DNA of 14,994 nucleotides, taken from assembly GCA_004356385.1 (NCBI GenBank), contig SMXL01000076.1:1-14994 (forward strand), written 5' to 3'. Shown one piece after another: positions 1-7,153 of this stretch. The notes below the pieces were generated by a model that was not told the DNA's origin, did no database searches, and saw nothing but the letters and a program-made list of their open reading frames with translations. This DNA comes from Bacteroidota bacterium (GTDB taxonomy: Bacteria > Bacteroidota > Rhodothermia > Rhodothermales > UBA10348). The first letter of the stretch is position 1. The number at the start of each line of letters is the position of its first letter. The position numbers and the translations under genes were made by a program.

Positions 1-231
1 AACGGTAGCCTCATCGGGCATGCCGTCAAAAAACTTCAATGTGCCGAGTCTCTCGGTCTCCACTCTATCCGGCGTCGTGATGGACACCGGAATATCAGCG
101 GCGTAAGTCGCTGTGCTTTGCGTCAATACTTCCTGAGCAGAATCCGCGGAATTTGTCTGAGCCGCCTCGCAACCAACCAGAACGATGGCCATGAACACAA
201 CAATTAATTTGTAGATCATTCGCGGTACCAT
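1..231 (-). CDS. DUF1254-family lipoprotein, N-terminal part (runs off left edge)
   Basis: I read 77 codons by translating the reverse complement from an ATG at 231; the frame stays open to the window edge. The N-terminus is a lipoprotein signal: a hydrophobic stretch ending in L-V-G-C with Cys21 as the lipidation site, followed by an Ala/Ser/Thr-rich linker. From about residue 48 the text (IPVSITTPDRVETERLGTLK, then FFDGMPDEATV) matches the opening of the DUF1254 domain as I remember it. DUF1254 is usually followed by DUF1214 in proteins of about 450-500 residues, so roughly 80% of the gene lies outside. A second ATG at residue 5 (position 219) is an equally good start, and neither has a clear ribosome binding site. 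It lies 82 bp after the beta-barrel gene on the same strand and may be the last gene of the envelope cluster. The biochemical function of the family is not established. The family call is from motif memory. Confidence 0.7.
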   Translation of the reverse strand, partial: MVPRMIYKLIVVFMAIVLVGCEAAQTNSADSAQEVLTQSTATYAADIPVSITTPDRVETERLGTLKFFDGMPDEATV

Positions 232-313
232 TTTAGTTCGGTAATATTTACTGAAAGTTAGCATCGCTAAATACTGAATCGACTTGAGTTGTCACTCGTA
301 TTGAGCCTTCTTC

Positions 314-1117
314 TTATTTCGGAAAGAGCAGTACCAGCTGCACCCGTGCGCCCAGGTTCTGTGGGCCGCCATCGGGGGACTCGGCCCAATAACGCGCGCC
401 AACACCCAACTGAAGGATTTGTGATCCGGCTTTCAGCAATTGCGCCACATTGACGTTGATGGGCACAGACGACACATCATTCTCCCAATCAAATGTTGCC
501 TCTGTCGAAAGTGAAAACGTGGTTTTCGTTGATGTGATGTAGGAGATGAACGGCTGTACGAAGGTGGCATTGATATCGGATCGTTCGCTCTCACCAGCGA
601 CAGAAATGATGTGGTTGGCGAGGACACCAAACGTCCAGCGTCCATTCTGTTTTAGTGCGACAAACGAGGGACCAATTCCAAACTTCTCCCCTCCCAATGC
701 CGCGTCGGACGCACTTGGTATCAGTAGCACTGGACCCACCCCCCAAATCACTCCTCTTGACGTTGGCTTCGCGGGTGAAAAGAAGAAACTCTGAACAATA
801 TCTCCGATGCCAGAGGCACCAGATCCGGTTACTGGGACGTCCTTCTGGTCAATGATTGGCAGAATCGTACGCGATATCAAATTCCAGTTCTCGGTCAGCC
901 TGAAAGGAATAACCGGCTGGATATTGATTCGCCATACCGATCCTTCTTCATCAGCTCCAATATTGCTGTCATAGTTAGCCTGTAGGGGAACACTTATCAG
1001 CGATGCCACTGGATTGGCCAGCTTCCTGGCCAGTTCAGCGTCGTCCTGGCCTGAGGCCGGAGCAGAAATCAGGACGGCTGCTACCGCCAAGCTGAATATC
1101 TTTTTCATATGATTCAT
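314..1117 (-). CDS. Outer-membrane beta-barrel 'transporter' (neuromedin U-labelled type)
   Basis: The protein has 267 residues with a Sec signal peptide (hydrophobic residues about 7-20, likely cleavage after A-S-G near residue 23). The rest is alternating polar/hydrophobic strands rich in aromatic residues, ending in L-V-L-L-F-P-K, as expected for an outer-membrane barrel. The phrases ANPVASLISVPLQANYD, INIQPVIPF, LISRTILPI, FFFSP and GVGARYW match the family usually labelled 'transporter' or, misleadingly, 'neuromedin U' in marine and soil bacteria. A role in moving hydrophobic compounds across the outer membrane is family-level inference. The ATG at 1117 gives MNH before MKKIF; the ATG at 1108 gives a cleaner signal peptide and is equally likely. 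It lies between the alpha/beta hydrolase gene (73 bp upstream) and the DUF1254 gene (82 bp downstream). A fragment of a paralogue survives at about 2300-2370. Confidence 0.8.
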   Translation of the reverse strand: MNHMKKIFSLAVAAVLISAPASGQDDAELARKLANPVASLISVPLQANYDSNIGADEEGSVWRINIQPVIPFRLTENWNLISRTILPIIDQKDVPVTGSGASGIGDIVQSFFFSPAKPTSRGVIWGVGPVLLIPSASDAALGGEKFGIGPSFVALKQNGRWTFGVLANHIISVAGESERSDINATFVQPFISYITSTKTTFSLSTEATFDWENDVSSVPINVNVAQLLKAGSQILQLGVGARYWAESPDGGPQNLGARVQLVLLFPK

Positions 1118-1190
1118 TGTTCAAAGAGTGTCATCCTGCCTTAGAAGGTCAATCAATAGGTTGATTTGCTCTTCCTGGCGTTCATCCCAA

Positions 1191-2246
1191 TCACATGAGA
1201 TGCTTGTTGATGAATGCGGCAGATTTGCGAAGCGCAATTTCGCTCTCTGGAAGCGGAAACTGCTGAAAGACGTGCCACATCCCCTCGTAGATATCGAGCG
1301 TCACATCCTGGCCGGCTTCATCCAGCTTCCGGTAGAGCCTGACGGCCGTACTCAGAAAGATCTCTTTCGTACCTCCCTGGATCAACGCCGGCGAAAAGCC
1401 ATCGGTAAAATCCGCGTAAAGGGGCGATACCCGTTGATCGGTGAGATCCAGTCCATCGGCAAATGCCAGAGCACTCTCGTACAGTAAACGCTCGTAACTG
1501 AGCGCGGGATCAGCTTCCTTCAGCGTATGGGCCGTATCTCCGGCATCCGAGAGGTCTACCCAGGGAGCCCAGAGTACCACTGCCGCGGGCATACCCATTC
1601 CCTGATTGCGGAGGTTCAGGACCGTTGAAGTCGCCAATCCGCCCCCCGCCGAATCACCGTAGAGGGCGATGTCTTTCATCGAATAGCCTTCGGCCAGCAG
1701 TGCTTCAAAAACATTGAGTACCTGGTCCTGGATCTCTTGCCACTTGGCGAAGGGAGCGGTTGTGTAGTCCACCGAGATCACCCGCAGGCCACTGGCACGA
1801 CTCATCTGCGCGGAGCTTGGCAGGGTGCTGCGAGCGCTGAACAGGGTGTACGCACCGCCGTGGGTGTAGACCAAAACCTTGCCATTGTCTGTCCAACTTT
1901 CGGGGCGGATATCGAGAACCGGTACGCCGCCCAACTCCGCTTCGGTCACATTCACCTTGTTGCGCTCGATCGCTTGGTCGCTTCGGGACTTGCTGGCCGC
2001 TTCCAGTCCGTCGTGCGTTGCACGCCAGGCGTCGAAATCGTCGGCAGCGGGAACCAGCCTGGCGTAGCCTTTGGCTTCGATCATTGCCTTCAGGACCTGT
2101 TGCGCCTCGGGTGAAATGGTACTCGGTACAAAGATCTCTCGTTCGATATCTTGTGCGTTTACCGACCGGTGGCAGCCGGCAGTAAGCAGGAACACCACCA
2201 ACCAAACCAGCTTGAGGCGAAGACAAAATCGAACCGAAGATGTCAT
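1191..2246 (-). CDS. Lipid-anchored alpha/beta hydrolase, HSL (hormone-sensitive lipase) type
   Basis: Predicted esterase/lipase of 351 residues. The frame opens at 2333, but those first 29 residues are not protein-like and overlap a gene remnant, so I chose the ATG at 2246. It gives a basic start, a hydrophobic core and an L-T-A-G-C lipobox with Cys25 as the lipid anchor. The HSL signature is clear: HGG oxyanion motif at residues 129-131, nucleophile Ser199 in G-D-S-A-G-G, and a C-terminal His325 in M-W-H-V-F. The acid of the triad would fall at Glu295 in T-K-E-I-F-L, where many relatives have Asp; this reading is by eye. The enzyme probably hydrolyses an ester or lactone at the periplasmic face or cell surface. 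It is transcribed in the same direction as the barrel gene 73 bp downstream and the DUF3604 genes upstream. The family is confident; the substrate is unknown. Confidence 0.85.
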   Translation of the reverse strand: MTSSVRFCLRLKLVWLVVFLLTAGCHRSVNAQDIEREIFVPSTISPEAQQVLKAMIEAKGYARLVPAADDFDAWRATHDGLEAASKSRSDQAIERNKVNVTEAELGGVPVLDIRPESWTDNGKVLVYTHGGAYTLFSARSTLPSSAQMSRASGLRVISVDYTTAPFAKWQEIQDQVLNVFEALLAEGYSMKDIALYGDSAGGGLATSTVLNLRNQGMGMPAAVVLWAPWVDLSDAGDTAHTLKEADPALSYERLLYESALAFADGLDLTDQRVSPLYADFTDGFSPALIQGGTKEIFLSTAVRLYRKLDEAGQDVTLDIYEGMWHVFQQFPLPESEIALRKSAAFINKHLM

Positions 2247-2289
2247 TGTAGTGCGTGTTTTAGTCGTGGAGTATTGTAATAGCCATCGC

Positions 2290-2370
2290 GACAATGGGAT
2301 GGCCGTTGATCCGCCATGCCGATCCTTCCTCATCCGATCTAACTGCTCCGTTCAGTGCAATAAGAGAGAG
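2290..2370 (-). pseudogene. Remnant of a beta-barrel 'transporter' paralogue
   Basis: Between the second DUF3604 gene and the hydrolase gene, the minus strand at 2305-2334 encodes DEEGSAWRIN. The intact barrel gene encodes DEEGSVWRIN at the matching place (923-952). Over 29 aligned bases (924-952 against 2306-2334) I count three mismatches: two are silent third-position changes and one is Val to Ala. Upstream in the same frame S-L-I (2359-2367) matches the SLISV of the barrel, with a length difference in between; downstream similarity fades and the frame ends at a TAA at 2262-2260. No start, signal peptide or barrel body remains, so this is debris rather than a gene. It suggests that a second barrel gene once stood directly after the DUF3604 pair. 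The exact ends are approximate. Confidence 0.55.
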
Positions 2371-2390
2371 GAGGTGGGCGTCACACGATG

Positions 2391-4337
2391 TCAATTCCCC
2401 GGTGTGTACCAGATGGGTGAGGAATACGCTCGCTCTTGAGTCGACATGGGGACTTCATCGCCCATCTGAATACCGAAACGTAGAGCGTCATATGCGGTCC
2501 ACCTCGGCGTAGGAATTTCTATCACCCGCGCATAGTAAAATGCCGGCTCGTCGGGATCGAAGTCTGGATCCTCCCAGACGGTTATCAGCTCGGAATCTCC
2601 GATAGTATTCGTCCAAGTGGCGCTTGCCACATCTACGGTGTTACCTACCGCAGGAAGCTTCCCGTCAGTTCCGAGACTGCGCCGGTCAGCGTCACCCCAG
2701 ACGACGTTATAGACCTTTTCCCGCGTCTGGCCGTCTTCAGCCAGCCAGCCTTTTACAATTTGGATGCGATCCAAATTTCCATTAATAGGATCCTTAAGCG
2801 CCCCCACGAGAAAGGTTATTGACTTTCCTTCAGGTGCGTCGGTGAGATCGCCGCCCATGGGCACACCCTTTCTATAGCCCACGTCCGCCGGCAATCGGGT
2901 GTTCGCATCCTCTGCCTCAAAATCCCAGCCACCAAAGAAACGAACCGTCATCCGAGATCCAGTTGTCGCGTAGGTTTCCTTTCGCTGCATGGCATCAAAG
3001 ATGGCTTCTCGTGTGTTTTCCGTAGCCCACACAGCGGCGTAACCCGAAGCGGCCTGCTTCCAGCCCAAGATCTGAACGCCATTAAAATCAAAAATCGGGT
3101 GGCTCCAGCGATGCGGGGTCGGTTCTTTGCCAGAATGTTTTCCGAAGAAGTTCTCCTCAGCCGCCGTCGCCAGCGACGTATGCGAGTCGGTCGAGCCGAT
3201 CATGCCGAACTTGAACGGATTTGCCCCGAGTTGGTCCGCCAGTTGTAGTCCTCTCCTTAGTCCAGACCTGGCATACTCACCGTTTAGCATCGATCGCCTG
3301 TCTGATTCGGTAAGATCCTTTTTTAAAACCGAAAGATTCATATTGCCTTTGTCCCAGGTCTCATAATCTGCGAATTCATCATTGGGTGAAAGAAACGGAT
3401 GCGCCTCACCATCTCCTTTAATCTGCGTGGCCTCGTACAAGGGCTCCCAACGCATACGTGACTCGGCATACGATTTTGTGAGTTGATTGCCATTCAACGT
3501 CTGGAGATCGAACATTTTTCCACTACTGAGATTGCCATTATGCGGAATCGCCAGGACGGAGCCCCCGGTATTATCCTCGTAGGCCTGCAACCAAGTCCAG
3601 AGATCCTCCGGGTTCACGCTATCGAAAGCAGAGAATGGCACAATTTGATTCACCCTGTCGGCTTTATCTCGGAAGATCACCACGCGGTGAAGGTTGTCAC
3701 CGCCAGGGTGCGAACTCCACTCATAGCCTTGAAAGGAGGTGAATTTCCCGGGCTCATCATACTCGTCGGCGACCTTCGTATGTTTTTCCCAGACTGTACG
3801 GAAGAACTTTTTATCCAGAAGCTCCGGTGGAATTGATCCATCAGCTACGCTCTGAATCATCTCCATGACGGCCGCAAACGACTCTTCACCGCCCGCGTGC
3901 AACATTTCATTCCAACGTTTCACTACTGGGTTTCGCAACAACGATTGATCGCCAGCATAGACCGCGATCATTGATCCATAGGCTTCTGCATGGTCTGCGA
4001 CTACCAGAAAATCCAAGGGCCTCGATAACTTTATTCGTATGCCACCCGCGGACGTGATCTCCTCGCCACGCGCAAACCGCAAGGCGTCCACATCGGTTAG
4101 CTTGTTACCGAATCCGAAGGCATCCCCGGAAATTGCTGTATGCAAATGGGTGTCACCAAAAAAGACCTGAGTCGGGAAATTCCGGCCCGCATAAGGCGAG
4201 TAGCTGTCTTTCTCGAAGGCTTTGACAATGCTTTCTTTGTCATGGCTGTGCTGAATTTCCTGGGCGCTTGCCGGTAGTATCAGTAGGACCAAGACCAACG
4301 CACTAATAATTGATCTGCACATAGCTTGCTTCTTCAT
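2391..4337 (-). CDS. Secreted DUF3604 protein (second copy of a tandem pair)
   Basis: The protein has 648 residues with a Sec signal peptide (residues 1-25, ending P-A-S-A before Q). The DUF3604 family (PF12228) resembles PHP-type metal-dependent hydrolases, and the likely metal ligands are visible: G-D-T-H-L-H (His64, His66), V-A-D-H-A-E (Asp115, His116), A-I-P-H-N-G-N (His266) and G-S-T-D-S-H-T (Asp384, His386). The protein ends in SSPIWYTPGN, exactly like its neighbour. Length is normal for the family, with no frameshift. Its ATG follows the stop of the upstream paralogue by 23 bp without a Shine-Dalgarno sequence, so the two are probably one transcript. The reaction is not known for the family; a periplasmic phosphoesterase- or amidohydrolase-like activity is inference from the metal site. 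By eye the two copies align along the whole length, with different linkers around residues 120-180 and 330-350. Confidence 0.9.
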   Translation of the reverse strand: MKKQAMCRSIISALVLVLLILPASAQEIQHSHDKESIVKAFEKDSYSPYAGRNFPTQVFFGDTHLHTAISGDAFGFGNKLTDVDALRFARGEEITSAGGIRIKLSRPLDFLVVADHAEAYGSMIAVYAGDQSLLRNPVVKRWNEMLHAGGEESFAAVMEMIQSVADGSIPPELLDKKFFRTVWEKHTKVADEYDEPGKFTSFQGYEWSSHPGGDNLHRVVIFRDKADRVNQIVPFSAFDSVNPEDLWTWLQAYEDNTGGSVLAIPHNGNLSSGKMFDLQTLNGNQLTKSYAESRMRWEPLYEATQIKGDGEAHPFLSPNDEFADYETWDKGNMNLSVLKKDLTESDRRSMLNGEYARSGLRRGLQLADQLGANPFKFGMIGSTDSHTSLATAAEENFFGKHSGKEPTPHRWSHPIFDFNGVQILGWKQAASGYAAVWATENTREAIFDAMQRKETYATTGSRMTVRFFGGWDFEAEDANTRLPADVGYRKGVPMGGDLTDAPEGKSITFLVGALKDPINGNLDRIQIVKGWLAEDGQTREKVYNVVWGDADRRSLGTDGKLPAVGNTVDVASATWTNTIGDSELITVWEDPDFDPDEPAFYYARVIEIPTPRWTAYDALRFGIQMGDEVPMSTQERAYSSPIWYTPGN

Positions 4338-4360
4338 GAGAATAAATTATTTAGTGATCT

Positions 4361-6271
4361 TTAGTTACCCGGCGTGTACCAGATCGGTGAGGTGTAGGCC
4401 CGGTCCTGGATGCTCGTTGGAGCACCTTCGGGAATATCAACTCCGAAAATGTTAGCGTCGTATGTAGTCCAGCGTGGAGTCGGTATTTCGATGACGCGGA
4501 CATAGTAGAACGCCCTCTGATCGGCATCGAAGTCCGGGTCTTGCCAGTAGGCAGTCAAAAATGGATCTCCGATTGCATTTGTATACGAGGCCTCTTCTAC
4601 GTTCACTGTATTGCCAACCGGCGTTTCTGTACGCCCGTCGCGGCCAATTGCCCGGCCATCGGAGACGGCTACGTCGTAGATGCGTTCGTGAGTTTCTCCG
4701 TCACCATCCAACCAGCCCTTTATGATCTGAATTCGATCCAAATTGGCGCCGTCGCCGTCACGGACTGCACGCACGAGAAGCGTGGGTGCCTTGCCACGAG
4801 GTGCGCTGCTCAGATCGCCACCCATGGGTACACCATGTTCGTATCCGTTTTCGGCGAAATTCGAGCGATAGAGGTCTTCGGCCTCAAAGTCCCAGCCGGC
4901 GAAAACACGAACCTGCAAACGGGTACCACTCGTGGCATAGACTTCTTTGCGAGACATGGCATCCCATAGTGCTTCACGGGTATTCTCTCGCGACCAAACG
5001 GCAGCGAGTCCTGAAGCGCTGGTCTGCCATGCGTATTGCCTAATGTCACTTCCATCCGTAGAAGGTAAACGCCCAGTAAGCACTTCGTACATACGATCTG
5101 GCTCATCAGACGGTGCGAGGGGTTCTACCTTTCCAAAAAAGTTGTCTTCCTGGGTCGTTGCAAGGGACGTGTGGGAGTCCGTCGAACCAATCATGCCAAA
5201 TTTGAAAGGATTGACACCAAGCTGCTCTTCGTAGGCGAGTCCGCGCTTAAGGGCTTCACGGGCGTACTCGCGGCGAATCATGTCATCGTTTTTTGGCTGT
5301 GGGCCGAAGCTGCCTCGGTCCCACGTCTCGAAATCCGCAAACTCATCGTCTGCCGATAGGATCGGATGCGCTTCGCCGTCGCCCTTCATCTGGGTGACTT
5401 CGTAAAGAGGTTCCCAACGCATGCGACGTTCTGCGTAATCACGATCAAGTGGCACTTTTGTAGTAAGGGTGATATCATCGAACATCAAGCCGTTGGACAG
5501 ATTGCCGTTATGGGCAGCTGCGAACACGCGTCCGCCTGTGTTCTGCTCGTAGCTCGCCATCCAATTCCATAGATCTTCGGGATCAACACTTTCGTACTGT
5601 GAGAACGGAATAATCTGATTCGCTTTCTCGCTATTATCCCGAAAGACCAGGACACGGTGAAGGTTGTTGCCGTTCGGAATCGAGGTCCATTCGTATCCAA
5701 TAAAGGCAGTAAATTGGCCCGGATCATTGTATTTGTCAGCGGATGCGGTTAGGCGTTGCCACATCGTGCGCATGATTGCCTCGTTCGGCATCGGATTCTT
5801 GCGGGCATTGACCGCCACCAACCATTCATTGTAAGCTTCCGGGCCCCTGCCCGCCATGACCAGGTCGTATACCTTTTTGCCCCACTCGTTCGCCAATAAT
5901 GCCGGATTGGACTCGGCAATCATCGGAGCAAGACCAAGATTAGCAGCGTGATCAGCAATGACCAGGAAGTCAAGGGGGCGCTGGAGTTGGGCACGTAGAC
6001 CATGACTCTGGATCACTTCTTCGCCGCGCGCGAAGCGGTAGGCCTCGTCCGGTCCGAGTGTGTTTCCAAGCATGCCTGCATCCGTCGAATACGACGTGTG
6101 TAGGTGGGTATCACCGAAGTAGACTCTATTTGGGAAGCTTTTCTCGGGGTAGGGTGAATACGTTCGTTCGCCTTCTTTAGGCGGGGGTACGTCTTGTCCG
6201 AAGGCAGGCAGGGTGAGAATGGCGACAATTAAAACGACGCCTAGTGCTGAGAATTTTGAATTCAGTTTCAT
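4361..6271 (-). CDS. Secreted DUF3604 protein (first copy of a tandem pair)
   Basis: The protein has 636 residues with a Sec signal peptide (hydrophobic residues about 9-22, ending L-P-A-F-G before Q). It has the same predicted PHP-like metal site as its neighbour: G-D-T-H-L-H (His56, His58), I-A-D-H-A-A (Asp107, His108), A-A-H-N-G-N and G-S-T-D-S-H-T. The C-terminus SSPIWYTPGN is identical to that of the downstream copy. The coding sequence is intact and of normal length. It is the first complete gene of the minus-strand cluster, 83 bp after the HupE remnant. I could not identify a convincing promoter in that gap. Paralogy with the 2391-4337 gene is plain from shared motifs in the same order, so this is a tandem duplication old enough for the sequences to have diverged. 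Enzymatic function is unknown; secretion and the metal-site reading are well supported. Confidence 0.9.
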   Translation of the reverse strand: MKLNSKFSALGVVLIVAILTLPAFGQDVPPPKEGERTYSPYPEKSFPNRVYFGDTHLHTSYSTDAGMLGNTLGPDEAYRFARGEEVIQSHGLRAQLQRPLDFLVIADHAANLGLAPMIAESNPALLANEWGKKVYDLVMAGRGPEAYNEWLVAVNARKNPMPNEAIMRTMWQRLTASADKYNDPGQFTAFIGYEWTSIPNGNNLHRVLVFRDNSEKANQIIPFSQYESVDPEDLWNWMASYEQNTGGRVFAAAHNGNLSNGLMFDDITLTTKVPLDRDYAERRMRWEPLYEVTQMKGDGEAHPILSADDEFADFETWDRGSFGPQPKNDDMIRREYAREALKRGLAYEEQLGVNPFKFGMIGSTDSHTSLATTQEDNFFGKVEPLAPSDEPDRMYEVLTGRLPSTDGSDIRQYAWQTSASGLAAVWSRENTREALWDAMSRKEVYATSGTRLQVRVFAGWDFEAEDLYRSNFAENGYEHGVPMGGDLSSAPRGKAPTLLVRAVRDGDGANLDRIQIIKGWLDGDGETHERIYDVAVSDGRAIGRDGRTETPVGNTVNVEEASYTNAIGDPFLTAYWQDPDFDADQRAFYYVRVIEIPTPRWTTYDANIFGVDIPEGAPTSIQDRAYTSPIWYTPGN

Positions 6272-6354
6272 CGAGAGGTGGGCTACTGAGTTAAATTTTA
6301 CCGAACGGAGAGTATACTAATCTTTCCTCATAATTATGGCGAGGAGCGAACCTA

Positions 6355-6621
6355 CTACCAAAACGCCGCGATGCGCTGAATGCACCAGAACGCGGCCAAT
6401 GAGCCTATTCCATAAGCAGGAATACGAAGTGCCCATTCAGGCCAGGTTACTTTGACTCGTCGAAGAATCGCAATGAATACAAGGACGCTCACAACGAATA
6501 AAACCTGGCCAATCTCAACGCCGACGTTAAATAACAGGAGCGCCAAAGGAATGTCCGATTGAGGTAGGCCGACGCTAGCGAGTGCTCCCGCAAATCCCAG
6601 GCCGTGGAGAAGACCTGCCAT
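6355..6621 (-). pseudogene. HupE/UreJ-type membrane protein, C-terminal fragment only
   Basis: The frame encodes about 88 residues beginning GLLHGLGFAGAL, followed by SDIPLALLLFNVGVEIGQ and two further hydrophobic segments, ending in A-A-F-W. This is the C-terminal part of the HupE/UreJ_2 family (membrane proteins of about 200-400 residues, thought to handle metal or small-molecule transport). The G-L-L-H-G-L-G-F motif normally sits in the middle of the protein with several membrane helices before it. Here the in-frame sequence upstream of the ATG at 6621 is unrelated (S-S-R-R-G) and meets a TAG 69 bases earlier. The opposite strand there reads as a different gene. The N-terminal half is therefore missing rather than frameshifted. 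An ATG happens to sit at the break, so a short three-helix protein could be made, but function is doubtful. Confidence 0.75.
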
Positions 6622-6622
6622 T

Positions 6623-7027
6623 CCCCTCCTAGACGACGTCCGGCAACTGAGGGATGACGACGATTGTCCATTAAGAAGCTATGGACCAACCATTTTGTGC
6701 GGTGGAGAAAAAGAACTGCTGTATCAGTCGGGAATATTTGCGGATATGTTTGATGCGTTTGTCACGTCGCTACGAAACACGAACATCGTTGTATCAGCGG
6801 GCTTCAGTTGGAACGATCTTGGAATCGCGCTTCGACTAATGAATTGGCTAGCGATCTCCGATGACAACAAGCTCGTGATTATGCACGAATGTCCGGATTC
6901 CATCTTGACTTCCCGAGGTGGACTCATGCCGAAATTCTCTACTCATCTTCGGGAGGGCCAGATTAGTTTCATTCGCGCTCACTTCTGCGATGTGGATCTG
7001 GACCAGCTTCTCTCAACTCTCTCTTAG
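6623..7027 (+). pseudogene. SIR2-like protein, C-terminal fragment only
   Basis: The open frame from about 6623 to the TAG at 7025-7027 reads PLLDDVRQL, then YGPTILCGGEKELLYQSGIF, FVTSLRNTNIVVSAGFSWND and KLVIMHE. That order (YGP..L.G..K.L.Y..GIF, then a short helix, then a hydrophobic strand ending in a small-Gly-aromatic-x-D motif) is what I recall from the C-terminal half of bacterial SIR2-family proteins, some of which act in NAD-dependent anti-phage defence. The N-terminal NAD-binding half is absent: the sequence left of 6622 is the HupE remnant on the other strand. The only start codon near the front is a TTG at 6695, already inside the conserved region. I call it a decayed 5'-truncated gene. 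The family call is from motif memory and moderately certain. Confidence 0.6.
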
Positions 7028-7053
7028 CGGGCGACAATTATGGACGCGCAATT

Positions 7054-7072
7054 TCTTGCACATATCTTGCAC
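7054..7072. repeat. Two direct copies of TCTTGCAC, 11 bp apart
   Basis: TCTTGCAC occurs at 7054-7061 and again at 7065-7072, so the period is 11 bp, one helical turn. It lies between the SIR2 remnant and the tRNA-Thr gene. Helically phased octamers next to a tRNA gene could be binding sites for a recombinase or regulator, but two short copies can also arise by chance. Apart from these and the hairpin at 7106-7144, I see nothing in 7028-7153. Confidence 0.35.
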
Positions 7073-7105
7073 GACACTTTCCAGTCGTTTCGATCAATAT
7101 AGAAA

Positions 7106-7144
7106 CCGCCTCGGTATCAGCCATAATGGCATCAAACGAGGCGG
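7106..7144 (-). terminator. Probable terminator hairpin downstream of tRNA-Thr
   Basis: CCGCCTCG (7106-7113) and CGAGGCGG (7137-7144) are perfect inverted repeats around a 23-base loop, which itself holds a small GCCA/TGGC hairpin. Read on the minus strand, the stem comes 9 bases after the 3' end of the tRNA and is followed by TTTCTATATT. This fits a weak intrinsic terminator or a 3' processing structure for the tRNA transcript. The loop is longer than usual and the T-run is short. Confidence 0.45.
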
Positions 7145-7153
7145 AATTAACCG

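Noticed and set aside
1128..1487. 119-codon plus-strand frame opposite the hydrolase C-terminus
   Set aside because: Antisense to a well-supported enzyme gene with its catalytic His; no family resemblance.
2247..2333. 29-residue N-terminal extension of the hydrolase
   Set aside because: It overlaps the barrel remnant in another frame and would bury the lipoprotein signal; the ATG at 2246 gives a clean signal peptide and lipobox.
6489..6689. Frame opening MVHSFLMDNRRHPSV as a possible HupE N-terminus joined by a frameshift
   Set aside because: It has no membrane helices and is antisense to a readable SIR2-like segment, so the HupE N-terminus is missing rather than frameshifted.
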